A stretch of 64,000 bases of DNA from UBA1447 sp964627535 (GTDB lineage Bacteria > Bacillota > Clostridia > Oscillospirales > Acutalibacteraceae), in assembly GCA_964627535.1 (NCBI GenBank), contig CAZVJW010000015.1, positions 1-64,000 on the forward strand, read 5' to 3'. A program made the translations under genes and the position numbers. Below are positions 32,242 to 42,878 of this stretch, piece by piece. Under the pieces are notes generated by a model. That model saw only the letters and a program-made list of their open reading frames with translations. It was not told where the DNA came from and ran no database searches. Positions within the stretch are counted from its first letter, which is position 1. Each line of letters starts with the position of its first letter.

Positions 32242-32997
32242 TTGGGAAAGTTTTTAACGGTTTCCGTTGTTATCCCGACAATAAACGAGACGGATTCCTT
32301 GCGGGAAAATGTCGAAATTATTTTGAACACTTGCAGCCATACCGACTTGGAGGAAATCTTTATTGTCGTTTGCGAACGAACAACCCCCGAGTGCCTTTCC
32401 GTAATTGACAGCCTGAAGGCATTGGGAAGTGACGTTAATATCCGGCTTTATCATCAAATAAATCCGGGCTTAGGTCCCGCGCTGCACGAATCAATGCAGC
32501 GGGTAACAGGGAGCCATGTGGTCAATATCGCGGCTGATTTGGATACCGATGCTTATGCCGTAAAAAATATGATCAAAGTTGCCAAAGAAGATCCCGATGC
32601 AATCATTCTGGCCTCCAGATGGAAAAAAGGCGGCGGGTTTGTTGGATACGGCAAGGTTTACAAAGTTTTAAATTATATTTTTCAAAAGATGCTGCAAATA
32701 CTTTTTTTTACCAAGGCGACTGATTTAACCTACGGCTTTCGGCTTGCCCCCGTGGATAAGGTGCTTTCCGTAACATGGGAATCAAAAGGGTTTCCTATCG
32801 GAACGGAGACCAATTTAAAAATGTTGAGGATGGGCTACAAAATAGTTGAGGTCCCCGCTGTATGGCGGGTTAGAAAACAAGGTGTTTCGCAGAACTCTCT
32901 TTTAATAAGACTTAAATATGTTTTTTCGGTATTTAAAGTCAGATTTGCAAGCATTGATTCCATTAAAAGCGATAGCGGCAGAGAGAGGATTGACTGA
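32242..32997 (+). CDS. Family 2 glycosyltransferase (polyprenyl-phosphate sugar synthase-like)
   Basis: The 251-aa soluble-type GT2 enzyme has VVIPTINETDSL at the start, a DXD-type metal site in AADLDTD (97-103), and FRLAP and IGTETNLKMLRMGY segments as in dolichol-/polyprenyl-phosphate mannose synthases. It has no C-terminal membrane helices. TTG 32242 is chosen because AGAAGG (32228-32233) lies 8 nt upstream; GTG 32233 overlaps that site. It opens the operon, and its stop overlaps the next start by one base (TGATG). The likely role is to load a sugar on a lipid carrier for the GT-C-like proteins at the end of the operon; donor and sugar are unknown. Confidence 0.83.
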   Translation: MGKFLTVSVVIPTINETDSLRENVEIILNTCSHTDLEEIFIVVCERTTPECLSVIDSLKALGSDVNIRLYHQINPGLGPALHESMQRVTGSHVVNIAADLDTDAYAVKNMIKVAKEDPDAIILASRWKKGGGFVGYGKVYKVLNYIFQKMLQILFFTKATDLTYGFRLAPVDKVLSVTWESKGFPIGTETNLKMLRMGYKIVEVPAVWRVRKQGVSQNSLLIRLKYVFSVFKVRFASIDSIKSDSGRERID

Positions 32998-34919
32998 TGG
33001 AAAAGAAAAATATTTATATGATTCAGCCGAATTATCTCTACGGCAAATCTGCCCATTTGCCCTATGCGGCAGGTGCGATTATAGCATATGCCTGGAAAAA
33101 CGAGGATGTGAAAGCCGGCTATATATTGAAAAATATTCAATTTAAAAGAGAAAGCATTGACCATGTTGTCCGTGAAGCGGAAAGCCCGTTTTTAGTAGGT
33201 TTTTCTACCTATATATGGAATTTTGAATACAATAAGGCCTTGGCAAAAAAGTTTAAAGAGACATATCCAACCTGCATCATTCTTTTCGGCGGCCATCATG
33301 TCGGTCCCGGCGAAGAGCTTTTAGCGCGTTATGATTTTATTGATATTTTGGTTCACAGCGAAGGGGAGGAGCCTTTCACTCAAGTACTTCTATCATACCT
33401 TGGGAAGAAATCATTAGAGGATATTCCAAACCTGTCTATAAGAAAAAACGGCAACCTTATCAATACGGGGTTTCAAGCATACACCGTCTGTAATTATCCT
33501 TCGCCATATTTGGAAGGATATTTTGATCAATTTTTCATTGATTATCCTGATCTTGATTTTATGTTTTTGTTTGAAACCAACCGGGGGTGTGCTTATAATT
33601 GTGCCTACTGTGACTGGGGAAGTTTGAAAACTAAAATCAGGCAGTTTCCGATGGAGAAAATTTACAAGGAGTTCGTATGGGCATGCGAAAAGAGAATTGA
33701 GTTTTTCGGCTGTGCTGACGCGAATTTCGGAATTCTGCACAGGGACGAAGCCATTATAGACCAGCTTATAGAACTCAAAAATAAAACCGGATACCCGCAA
33801 AAATTCCAAACCTCCTATGCAAAAAACAACAGTGAAAGAATTTTCAATATCGGCAAAAAATTGGACGACAGCAACATGAACAAAGGCGTAACCCTTGCCT
33901 TTCAAACCATGTCCCCGGTTGCAGCCGAAAATGTCGGCAGAACCAATATAAGCATGACGCATTATACCGATTTGATGAATATGTATAACGCGGCAAAAAT
34001 CCCCACCTATACCGAACTTATTCTCGGTTTGCCCGGTGAAACCTATAAAAGCTTCACGGATGGCATAGGCATGCTTTTAAAAGCCGGTCAGCATCACTCA
34101 ATATATGTCCATAATTGCGAATGGCTTCCGTGTTCGGCAATGGGCAGCAAAGGGTATGTCGACAAATTTAAAATCGCAACTACCTTTATCCCTTTAAATC
34201 AACCCCATATGGAATCTCCTAAAGGTGATGAAATCCCGGAATATTCCCAAATAGTAACCGGAACATATTCAATGGATAATAATATGTGGATAGAAATGAA
34301 CATGATTTCCTATGTTGTTCAATGTTTTCATCACATGAGCCTGCTGCAGTTTTTTGCGATATATCTTTATTATGAGCAAAATGTTGATTATATTGATTTT
34401 TACGAGCGTTTGCTGAAATTTATGGAAAGCAATCCATCCACCATCTGCGGCAGAGTTTTTGCCTCTGTAAGGCAACAGCTGCAGGATGTTGTTAGAGGTA
34501 CCGGTTCGCTTGTTTGTTTTGACGAAAAATTCGGCGATGTTGCCTGGTCGTTTGAAGAGTACGCATTTTTGGAAATTGTTTACGATCTTATTATTTTTTA
34601 TGATGAAATGAAAGAATTTTTGACTTCCTTTGCAATAGAAAATGATATTCTTGAGGATATGCTGCTTTTTCAGCGAAACATGATAAAAATCCCGAATAAA
34701 AAAGAAACTGCTTTTAAAATCAATTACAATTTCCCAAGTTATTTCGCCGGCAAGTTCAAAAACGAAAACACAGCGCTTGCTAAGCAAAAAACCACCGTTA
34801 CCGTCAGGGACGACATGAACATAGACGGTTGGGTTGATTACGCCCGCATCGTTGTCTGGTACGGCAGAAAAGAAAGCAAAAATATTTATACCGACAGCGT
34901 AACGGTTGAGGACAATTAG
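32997..34919 (+). CDS. Cobalamin-binding-type radical SAM protein, array 2 member 1
   Basis: The 640-aa protein has an N-terminal cobalamin-binding-type region (about 1-180) with FLVGFSTYIWNFEYNKALA and ILFGGHH, a radical SAM core with ETNRGCAYNCAYCDWG (C198, C202, C205) and LGLPGETY (343-350), and a long C-terminal helical region of about 240 residues ending WVDYARIVVWYGRKE. The H-x-EGEEPF segment reads HSEGEE. This family is distinct from array 1: it is longer, has CDW after the cluster motif and GLPGET rather than GFPDET. Translation is probably coupled to the glycosyltransferase. The reaction is unknown. Confidence 0.87.
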   Translation: MEKKNIYMIQPNYLYGKSAHLPYAAGAIIAYAWKNEDVKAGYILKNIQFKRESIDHVVREAESPFLVGFSTYIWNFEYNKALAKKFKETYPTCIILFGGHHVGPGEELLARYDFIDILVHSEGEEPFTQVLLSYLGKKSLEDIPNLSIRKNGNLINTGFQAYTVCNYPSPYLEGYFDQFFIDYPDLDFMFLFETNRGCAYNCAYCDWGSLKTKIRQFPMEKIYKEFVWACEKRIEFFGCADANFGILHRDEAIIDQLIELKNKTGYPQKFQTSYAKNNSERIFNIGKKLDDSNMNKGVTLAFQTMSPVAAENVGRTNISMTHYTDLMNMYNAAKIPTYTELILGLPGETYKSFTDGIGMLLKAGQHHSIYVHNCEWLPCSAMGSKGYVDKFKIATTFIPLNQPHMESPKGDEIPEYSQIVTGTYSMDNNMWIEMNMISYVVQCFHHMSLLQFFAIYLYYEQNVDYIDFYERLLKFMESNPSTICGRVFASVRQQLQDVVRGTGSLVCFDEKFGDVAWSFEEYAFLEIVYDLIIFYDEMKEFLTSFAIENDILEDMLLFQRNMIKIPNKKETAFKINYNFPSYFAGKFKNENTALAKQKTTVTVRDDMNIDGWVDYARIVVWYGRKESKNIYTDSVTVEDN

Positions 34920-36854
34920 ATGAAAAAGAAAAACTTATATTTCGTGCAAGTTGGCTTTTCGTTTGACCGTTCGCTTTATTTTCCATATGCGGTTGGCGCA
35001 ATTGCAGCATATTCTTTTCAAAACGAATGGGTAATAAATGAATTCGAAGTACGGGAGTTCCTTTTTTTTCGCGAAAATTTGGATGCGGTTCTTTACCGTT
35101 TACAAGAGCCTTATCTTGTCGCTTTTTCGAACTATATTTGGAATTTCGAATACAACAAGGCCTTTGCAAAAAAGCTGAAGACTTTGTATCCAAGATGCAT
35201 AATTGTTTTCGGAGGGCACAATGTGCCGGAGGGCAATTCTCTGCTTTCTGAAGAACCCGAAATTGACATTTTAATACACGGTGAGGGAGAAGAACCGTTT
35301 TTAGAACTGCTCAAAGCCCTGCCTTCTCTCACACTTCAAAGCGTACCGAATATTTCCTTCCGCGGCGAATGCGGGGAACTCATCGAAACCCGAAAAGAGG
35401 CATGCAAGAATATTGAGCGCTACCCGTCTCCATACTTGACGGGGATGTTTGATAAATTGATTGAAGAAAATAAAAAAGTGGATTTTCTTGCCGTTTTAGA
35501 AACCAACAGAGGATGTCCTTTCAATTGCTCCTATTGCGACTGGTGCGCCGGGCGGACGGTGAGATTTTTCCCGATGGAAAAAGTCAAGTCGGAGATTAAT
35601 TGGCTGGCGGAACACAAAATCGAATACTGCTTCTGCGCGGATTCAAATTTTGGCATGTTCCCGCGGGATACCGATATTGTGAATTATTTAACCGAAACCA
35701 AAAGCGCTAAAGGATATCTGAAAGTTTTCCGGCCCTGTTACGCAAAAAACAGCGATGATGCTGTTTTTCGGATTTGTCAAAAACTGAACACCGCCGGTAT
35801 GGATAAGGGGGCGACCCTGGCATATCAAACCCTGTGTGATGACGCTTTGATTAATATCAACCGTAAAAATTTGACCTTGGATAGATTTTCAAATCTTCTT
35901 TCGAAATATAATGAAGCAGGGATTCCGTCTTACTCAGAACTCATCCTCGGTTTGCCCGGCGAAACCTATGAAAGCTTTTGCACCGGGCTTTGCGAGCTGC
36001 TTGAAGCCGGTCAGCACAATTCCGTCAGCGTTTACTATTGCGAGCTTTTGGTCAACTCCGAAATGGCTCAAAAAGAATATATTGAAAAACATTGTATTCA
36101 AACCGTAAGGGTGCCTTTTAATCATATTCACAGCGCAGCCGGGTCCGGGCAGAATGAAATTCTTGAATATTCTACGCTGGTTGTAGGCACAGCCACCTTA
36201 AGTAGGGAAATGTGGGTTAAGGCAAACATGTTTTCGGTATGTGTTCAGTCTTTTCACAGTTTGGGTTTACTGCGTTGTTTTGCCATCTATCTCTATTATG
36301 AAAGCAAAGTTAAGTATTTGGATTTTTACAATCAACTTTTAAAATGGATACATACCGCCGAAGGCACCCTTGTGCATACTATTTTCACCGAAATTGAGGA
36401 AAAGCTGAAAGACACAAAAACAGGTAATTGGAATTACTATAATGACAAGTTCGGGGAAGCGGTATGGTTTTTCGAGGAAGGCGTTTTTCTTGAAACGGTT
36501 ACCCATTATGACCGTTTCTGGGAAGAAATCATTCCTTTTCTCGGAAGTTTCATGTTTGATGAAAAAATCCGCAGCGATCTTTTAAAATATCAAAAATCAG
36601 TCATAAAGTGCCCAAATAATAAAGATATTAATGTTGAATTGCATTATGATTTTTACGAGTACTTTTTGCATATTTACACCGGTAAATATCATCAGCTTGA
36701 AGGCAGGAAAAATATTTTACATATCAAAAACGAAAGTGAAATATTAAGTTTGAAGGATTATGCACGGGAGACCGTCTGGTACGGCAGACGCAGGGGTGCT
36801 ACCCTGCATACAAACAACAAAGGTGAGGCACTTATCGAATATATACCGGATTGA
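34920..36854 (+). CDS. Cobalamin-binding-type radical SAM protein, array 2 member 2
   Basis: The 644-aa protein starts directly after the previous stop codon. Cluster cysteines are C199, C203 and C206 (ETNRGCPFNCSYC), followed by DWC, an extra cysteine shared only with member 3. It keeps AFSNYIWNFEYNKAFAKKL, HGEGEEPF, LGLPGETYESF and the closing YARETVWYGRR. These shared marks make members 2 and 3 the closest pair in the array. Confidence 0.87.
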   Translation: MKKKNLYFVQVGFSFDRSLYFPYAVGAIAAYSFQNEWVINEFEVREFLFFRENLDAVLYRLQEPYLVAFSNYIWNFEYNKAFAKKLKTLYPRCIIVFGGHNVPEGNSLLSEEPEIDILIHGEGEEPFLELLKALPSLTLQSVPNISFRGECGELIETRKEACKNIERYPSPYLTGMFDKLIEENKKVDFLAVLETNRGCPFNCSYCDWCAGRTVRFFPMEKVKSEINWLAEHKIEYCFCADSNFGMFPRDTDIVNYLTETKSAKGYLKVFRPCYAKNSDDAVFRICQKLNTAGMDKGATLAYQTLCDDALININRKNLTLDRFSNLLSKYNEAGIPSYSELILGLPGETYESFCTGLCELLEAGQHNSVSVYYCELLVNSEMAQKEYIEKHCIQTVRVPFNHIHSAAGSGQNEILEYSTLVVGTATLSREMWVKANMFSVCVQSFHSLGLLRCFAIYLYYESKVKYLDFYNQLLKWIHTAEGTLVHTIFTEIEEKLKDTKTGNWNYYNDKFGEAVWFFEEGVFLETVTHYDRFWEEIIPFLGSFMFDEKIRSDLLKYQKSVIKCPNNKDINVELHYDFYEYFLHIYTGKYHQLEGRKNILHIKNESEILSLKDYARETVWYGRRRGATLHTNNKGEALIEYIPD

Positions 36855-36881
36855 ACTTTTGTTTTTAGTTAAGGAGCTTCA

Positions 36882-38810
36882 ATGAAGAAGAATATCTATT
36901 TTGTTCAAGCCGGGATGGCTTATGACAAAGCTGTTTATTTGCCCTATGCCGCAGGTTGCCTGGCCGCATACGCATGGCAGGATGAACTTGTGCGGGAAGA
37001 GTATGAAATCGCGGATTTTTTATTCCGCCATGAAGCTGTCGAAATCGCATTTTCAAAAATCAAAATTCCTTATATGGTTGCTTTTTCCTGCTTTATTTGG
37101 AATTATGAATACAACAAAGTGTTGGCAAAAATGGTTAAAGAAAAGTATCCTGCGTGTTTGATTGTTTTCGGCGGACATAATATCCCTGATGATTTCTCGG
37201 TACTTGAAGCGCTGGATTTTGTTGATTTTCTTTTTCACGGTGAAAGCGAAGAGTCTTTTTCGGCGCTGCTTAAAGCCCTGGTTTCGGGCAGATCCTATAA
37301 TGCCGTTCCGAATATTTCCTTTAGGCGTGAAGACGGCACATTGTTCAGAACCCATATGGTTAATTATAACAGTGTTGAAAACCACCCCTCCCCTTATCTG
37401 CTCGGTTTATTCGATAAATATCTTAAAGGAAGCTCCCCCGATGAGTTTTGCTATATAATCGAAACCAATCGGGGATGCCCCTACCGCTGTGCTTATTGCG
37501 ACTGGTGCTTTTCAACCAACCTAAAACTGTTTCCTATGGATAGAATTAAGAAGGAAATCGAATGGTTTGCGGCGCAAAAGGCCGAATATATTTTTTGTGC
37601 CGATGCTAATTTCGGAATATTGGAAAGAGATCTTGAAATAGCGCAATGGATTGTTGATGTTAAAATGCGCACAGGCTATCCTCTTATTTTTAACGGCTGT
37701 TATGCAAAAAACAGCAATGATATCGTTTTTGAAATATCCAAATTGCTGTTTGACCACAAAGCAAATAAAGCCGCAACACTTGCCTATCAGTCAATGAATG
37801 TTACCGCCTTGGAAAATGTCAACAGAAAGAATTTCTCTGTTATGAACTTTTCCAAATTGCTGCAAAGGTACAGCGAAGCAGGTATTCCAACCTATACCGA
37901 GATGATTTTAGGCCTCCCCGGTGAAACCTACGAAAGCTTTTGTACGGGGCTTTGTAATCTAATCGAAGCAGGCCAGCACAGTAATTCCACCGTATATGCA
38001 TGCCAGGTCTACTGCAACTCATTATTGGCGCAAAAAGAGTATCAGGAAAAATTCGGTATCAAGGTTGCGCACATGCCTATAAACTACATCCGCTTTTTAC
38101 CGCCTCAGCCGGATGAAATCCAGGAGTACATTGATTTGGTCGTAGCAACCGGCACAATGAGCAGAGAAAAGATGGCAGACGCGATGATATTCTGCACCTG
38201 TCTGCAGTGTTTTCATCATATAGGTTTGTTAAGATGCTTTGCTGTTTATCTCCGGTATGAAAAATCCGTTTTTTATCTTGATTTTTACAACAAACTGCTT
38301 GATTACATTTTTGCAGCCGAAGGCACTCTTGTTAATCAGATTTTTATACGTTTCCGTGAAATGTGCCTCGACTGTTCTGTGGGTGAATGGACTTATTGCG
38401 ATAAACGGTTCGGCGATACAGGCTGGTTTCTCGAGGAAGGCGCATTTTTAGAGCTTATATATGATTATGAAGTCTTTTGCAAAGAAATCCGGCCTTTTTT
38501 GGACAGCTTTGAAATTGACGAAGGTGTTTATTCGGAAATGTTGTTCTATCAGCAAAACATAATCAGGGTCCCCGGTCAACACACGGTAACGCTCTCCCTT
38601 CATCACGATTTCTACACCTATTATTTTAATATATTTTCGAACAACTATAAACCGCTGGTTCAAATTAAGAACAAATTGACTGTCAAAGTGGATACCGAAG
38701 TTTCAAATTGGAAGGATTATGCAAGGATTGTCATGCTTTATGCAAAACGCCGCGGCGACACCGTTATCACAAACACAAAAAAGAATGTGCGGCTTGAATA
38801 TCTAAAATAA
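36882..38810 (+). CDS. Cobalamin-binding-type radical SAM protein, array 2 member 3
   Basis: The 642-aa protein has cluster cysteines C199, C203 and C206 (ETNRGCPYRCAYC) followed by DWCF. The loop HGESEESF departs from the HGEGEE of other members, and the C-terminal motif reads WKDYARIVMLYAKRRG, losing the VWYGR found elsewhere. AAGGAG lies 5 nt before the ATG. The 27-nt gap to member 2 supports one transcript. Confidence 0.87.
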   Translation: MKKNIYFVQAGMAYDKAVYLPYAAGCLAAYAWQDELVREEYEIADFLFRHEAVEIAFSKIKIPYMVAFSCFIWNYEYNKVLAKMVKEKYPACLIVFGGHNIPDDFSVLEALDFVDFLFHGESEESFSALLKALVSGRSYNAVPNISFRREDGTLFRTHMVNYNSVENHPSPYLLGLFDKYLKGSSPDEFCYIIETNRGCPYRCAYCDWCFSTNLKLFPMDRIKKEIEWFAAQKAEYIFCADANFGILERDLEIAQWIVDVKMRTGYPLIFNGCYAKNSNDIVFEISKLLFDHKANKAATLAYQSMNVTALENVNRKNFSVMNFSKLLQRYSEAGIPTYTEMILGLPGETYESFCTGLCNLIEAGQHSNSTVYACQVYCNSLLAQKEYQEKFGIKVAHMPINYIRFLPPQPDEIQEYIDLVVATGTMSREKMADAMIFCTCLQCFHHIGLLRCFAVYLRYEKSVFYLDFYNKLLDYIFAAEGTLVNQIFIRFREMCLDCSVGEWTYCDKRFGDTGWFLEEGAFLELIYDYEVFCKEIRPFLDSFEIDEGVYSEMLFYQQNIIRVPGQHTVTLSLHHDFYTYYFNIFSNNYKPLVQIKNKLTVKVDTEVSNWKDYARIVMLYAKRRGDTVITNTKKNVRLEYLK

Positions 38811-38841
38811 AGGTTTACCGCTTAAGGAGATTGATTTTCCG

Positions 38842-40776
38842 GTGAAAAAAAACGTATATTTCGTACAGGCAAACCCTATGTACGGAGAAGATGAGAAAAA
38901 CGTATATATTCCATATGCATCCGGTTGTATTGCCGCGTACGCATGGGCAGACCAACGGATAAAAGCCGCCTATCGTCTCGGCCGGTTCATTTACACAAGG
39001 GAAAACATCGAAACTGCGACAGCCTCCTTGGTTGATCCGTACCTTGTCGGTTTTTCCTGCAGTGTGTGGAACATGGAATATAACAAGGCTTTCGCAAAAA
39101 GACTCAAAGAAATGTATCCCGGGTGTATTGTATTGTTTGGCGGGCATCATGTTTCTCCGGACAGCGCCAATCTTGTTGATTTCGATTTTGTCGATATCCT
39201 TGTGCATGGCGGCGGGGAGGAAGCGTTTAAAGAGACACTGATTTGCCTGTCCGAAAAAATTCCTTTGGGCAGAACCCCCAACATCTCTTTTCGAGCCCCT
39301 GGCGGAAAGGCAATATCGACAAAAAAAGAAATACCAGCAACAGCAGATTATCCGTCACCATATTTGGAAGGATATTTTGACCGGATATTGAAAGATAATA
39401 TTAATTTTTCAGCAATTCTCGAAACAAACAGGGGCTGTCCTAATAATTGCGCGTTTTGCGACTGGGGTATACTGAAGGCAAAAGTCCGGCTTTTCTCTAT
39501 GGAAAAAGTCGAACGGGAGCTTAACTGGATTGCGGATAAAAAAATTGAATACATATATTGCGGCGATGCGAATTTCGGTTTATTCGACCGTGATGAAAAT
39601 ATTACAGATACAATTATTGAACTTAAAAAAACAAAAGGGTTTCCTCAAAAGTTCAGGGTTTCTTTCACAAAAAACAGAAGCGAATTCGTTCAAAAAATAT
39701 GTAAAAAATTCAGCGACAACAACATCGACAAATCCCAGACGTTATCCTATCAAAGCCTCTCTCCGGTTGTTTTAGAGAATATTGGCAGAAAAAATCTTGA
39801 TCTTGAACATTTCAGAAATTTAATGACGCTCTATAACGGGGCTGGGATTTCCGCTGTTTCCGAATTGATATTGGGGCTTCCCGGCGAGACCTATAACAGC
39901 TTCTGTGAAGGCCTGTGCATTCTTTTAGATTGCGGGCAGCATGCCTCAATAACCGTATATCCTTGCGAGCTTCTGCCAAACTCCCGATTGGGAGCCGCCG
40001 AATTTATCAAGCGGCACGGTATAACGTCAATTAAAACGCCCTATCATCAAATTCATTGCCATATAGCCGAAAACATAAATGATGTTCCGGAATATTCCGA
40101 GATTGTTGTCGCTACCAATACTTTGACGAAGGATGAATGGGTTCGCGCGGTTCTCTTTTCCTGTTATATTCAAGCCCTGCACAATTTTGGGCTGACCCGC
40201 GCCATCGCTGTTTATTTGCGTTATGATCATCATATAGATTACGTTGACTTTTACTCGGCACTATTAAACTTTTTTGATAATTCGGCCGGTACTTTTGTTA
40301 ATAAAGTTTACAGCCGAATACAATCCTTGGCAAACGGCGTTGTAAAAGGTATCAATGCGTGGGTGTGCGAAGATGAAAATTTCGGCAATATCACGTTTGG
40401 TTTTGAAGAAATAATATTCCTTGAATCGGTATCGAATCTCTATGAATTTTTCGATGAGATCAAACCTTTTTTAAAGAGATACAATGTTGAGGAAACGCTT
40501 TTAGAAAACTTGCTTTATTATCAGCAGCGGATAATCAAGCTGCCGGGTACCAAAGATATTATCCTCGACCTTGATTATAATTTTTACACTTATCTGAATA
40601 GTATTTATACCGGACAATATACGCCATTAGATAAGGTTCACAATATTTTAAGTGTTCACGATAATAAAGCGGTTGAGAATTGGGAAGATTACGCGCGGGA
40701 AACAGTCTGGTTCGGCCGCAGAGAAGAGGCAACTCTTTATACCGGCAGTAAATATGATGTTTCTGTTCAGTATTAA
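38842..40776 (+). CDS. Cobalamin-binding-type radical SAM protein, array 2 member 4
   Basis: The 644-aa protein starts with GTG 38842 (AAGGAG 12-17 nt upstream). It has C199, C203 and C206 in ETNRGCPNNCAFCDWG, HGGGEEAF in place of HGEGEE, and SVWNMEYNKAFAKRL. The core turn is LGLPGETYNSF, and the end is WEDYARETVWFGRR. The N-terminus is two to four residues longer than in members 2 and 3 (NPMYGEDEKNVYIPYA), a feature shared with members 5 and 6. Confidence 0.87.
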   Translation: MKKNVYFVQANPMYGEDEKNVYIPYASGCIAAYAWADQRIKAAYRLGRFIYTRENIETATASLVDPYLVGFSCSVWNMEYNKAFAKRLKEMYPGCIVLFGGHHVSPDSANLVDFDFVDILVHGGGEEAFKETLICLSEKIPLGRTPNISFRAPGGKAISTKKEIPATADYPSPYLEGYFDRILKDNINFSAILETNRGCPNNCAFCDWGILKAKVRLFSMEKVERELNWIADKKIEYIYCGDANFGLFDRDENITDTIIELKKTKGFPQKFRVSFTKNRSEFVQKICKKFSDNNIDKSQTLSYQSLSPVVLENIGRKNLDLEHFRNLMTLYNGAGISAVSELILGLPGETYNSFCEGLCILLDCGQHASITVYPCELLPNSRLGAAEFIKRHGITSIKTPYHQIHCHIAENINDVPEYSEIVVATNTLTKDEWVRAVLFSCYIQALHNFGLTRAIAVYLRYDHHIDYVDFYSALLNFFDNSAGTFVNKVYSRIQSLANGVVKGINAWVCEDENFGNITFGFEEIIFLESVSNLYEFFDEIKPFLKRYNVEETLLENLLYYQQRIIKLPGTKDIILDLDYNFYTYLNSIYTGQYTPLDKVHNILSVHDNKAVENWEDYARETVWFGRREEATLYTGSKYDVSVQY

Positions 40777-40841
40777 GTTTAACACAGCTGTGTTTCGCAA
40801 AAAATATATTGTAACATAACTTGAGAGGGGTTTCATAAACA

Positions 40842-42776
40842 GTGATGATGAAGAATATATATATGGTTCAAGTCGATTTATCATATGGCAACGAAGATAA
40901 ACCGGTTTATCTTCCATATGCTATCGGTTTACTTGCGTCATTTGCTTGGGAAAATGAAACAGTAAAAGAGAATTATTCATTAGGGCGTCTTGTTTTCAGG
41001 CGGGAAAATATTCCCGCCGCTGTATCTACTTTTGAAAATCCGTATCTCGTTGGTTTTTCGAACTACGTTTGGAATTTCGAATACAATAAATTATTTGCAC
41101 AAGAATTAAAGAAAAAGTATCCTGAATGTATTATTGTTTTTGGAGGGCACCATATTCCCCCCGACACATCCGTATTGGAAAGCTGTCCTTTTGTGGATAT
41201 ATTGGTTCACGGCGAAGGCGAAGAAGCATTCAGAAGCATATTGGTAGCACTGCACTGCGGCACAAGCCTTGGTGACATTCCCAACATTTCTTTCAGAGTA
41301 AAGGGCAACCTTCCCGTTAGCACTGAAACCAGCAAGGTTACCTGTCAGCTTGACAGCCTTCCGTCACCTTATCTCAACGGTATTTTTGATGCCTTGGCAC
41401 AGCAATATAAGAACCAGCGTTTCTCCGCTATTCTCGAAACGAGCCGCGGCTGTCCATATAACTGCGCGTTCTGCGACTGGACCCGGCTGCGTTCAAAGGT
41501 AAGGCGCGCTTCATTGGAAAGAGTAAAAAAAGAAATTGCTTGGATGTCGGAACATAAGATTGATTATATTTGGGGCGCCGATGCAAACTTCGGTATTTTT
41601 GATGACGATATTAGAATTGCCGAATGGCTTGTTGAGGCTAAGAATAAAACAGGTTTCCCCGAAATACTGAATATGAATTATGCAAAAAACAAATTCGATA
41701 ACGTCTATAAAATAAACAAATTGCTGAATGATGCCGGCATGTGCAGAGGTGTTCCCCTTTCTTTTCAAAGTTTGTTGCCGGCCGTTCTTAAAAATATTGG
41801 ACGCGAGAACATGGCGCTTGACAATTTTTCCAAACTTGTGGCGAAGTATAAAGAGGCGGGAATTCCGGCTTATTCCGAGCTGATCTTAGGCTTGCCCGGC
41901 GAAACATATGAAAGCTTTTGCCGAGGAATCGGCATACTGTTGGAAGCCGGGCAGCATAAAACGCTTAATGTCTATAATTATGAACTTCTTTGCAATTCCA
42001 GCTTGGGCAGCCCCGAAAGCGTTAAAAAGTTTAAAATTGAAACAGTGCAAATTCCCCTTGTCCGTTTCCACTGCGCGCTCAGTGAAACTTATATTACCGA
42101 GGTCTCCAACATTGTTGTTTCAACTTACTCCATGAACAGGGAAATGTGGAAACAAATCTCCCTGTTTTCTGTCAGCGTGCAATGCTTCCATAATTTAGGT
42201 TTGCTCCAGTGCTTTGCAATATATTTGTTTTATGAAAAGGGCGTAAAATACGAAGTTTTTTATCAGCGGTTGCAGAGATGGATTGAAGCAAACCGGGAAA
42301 CTGTCAGCGGACGCATTTATACAAAGCTCAGTTCCTGTTACGATAATGTTCTTGCCGGAAAAGGCGGGCTTTATTACTCCAATCCTGTTTTTGGAGGTAT
42401 TGTATGGTCATATGTTGAGGCTATGCTTCTTGATGTTGTGCTTGAACTCGGTCAGTTTTACAACGAGCTGAAGAATTTTATGGAATCATTTGATATGGAT
42501 GAGTATGTTTTATCAGACTTGTTTAATTATCAGGAGAGTATTATAAAACTGCCGAACAAACAGAACGCCGATATATCCTTAAAATACGATTTTTACCAAT
42601 ATTTTATGAATATATATCTTAATCAATACAAAAGTTTGGAAACAAAGAAAAATACTCTTCACATCAGTGACGACAATTGCACTGAAACATGGGTGGATTA
42701 TGCAAGAGAAAATGTATGGTATGGTCATAACGATGCCAGAACCATGTTAACCGAAATAACAGCGGATTACATCTGA
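40842..42776 (+). CDS. Cobalamin-binding-type radical SAM protein, array 2 member 5
   Basis: The 644-aa protein (from GTG 40842; ATG 40845 or 40848 are equally possible, with GAGAGGGG upstream) has cysteines C204, C208 and C211 in ETSRGCPYNCAFCDWT. The SR and DWT changes are unique in the array, as is the following basic stretch RLRSKVRRAS. It keeps FSNYVWNFEYNKLFA, HGEGEEAF, LGLPGETYESF and WVDYARENVWYGHN. The gap to member 4 is 65 nt with no terminator. Confidence 0.87.
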   Translation: MMMKNIYMVQVDLSYGNEDKPVYLPYAIGLLASFAWENETVKENYSLGRLVFRRENIPAAVSTFENPYLVGFSNYVWNFEYNKLFAQELKKKYPECIIVFGGHHIPPDTSVLESCPFVDILVHGEGEEAFRSILVALHCGTSLGDIPNISFRVKGNLPVSTETSKVTCQLDSLPSPYLNGIFDALAQQYKNQRFSAILETSRGCPYNCAFCDWTRLRSKVRRASLERVKKEIAWMSEHKIDYIWGADANFGIFDDDIRIAEWLVEAKNKTGFPEILNMNYAKNKFDNVYKINKLLNDAGMCRGVPLSFQSLLPAVLKNIGRENMALDNFSKLVAKYKEAGIPAYSELILGLPGETYESFCRGIGILLEAGQHKTLNVYNYELLCNSSLGSPESVKKFKIETVQIPLVRFHCALSETYITEVSNIVVSTYSMNREMWKQISLFSVSVQCFHNLGLLQCFAIYLFYEKGVKYEVFYQRLQRWIEANRETVSGRIYTKLSSCYDNVLAGKGGLYYSNPVFGGIVWSYVEAMLLDVVLELGQFYNELKNFMESFDMDEYVLSDLFNYQESIIKLPNKQNADISLKYDFYQYFMNIYLNQYKSLETKKNTLHISDDNCTETWVDYARENVWYGHNDARTMLTEITADYI

Positions 42777-42878
42777 TTTGAGCACCCACGTTTATGTTAA
42801 TTATTTAAAATCAACCCGAAATGTGATACAAATCAACATTTAGTTCTAAATCCGAGAGGTTATAGGAGAACTATCGCA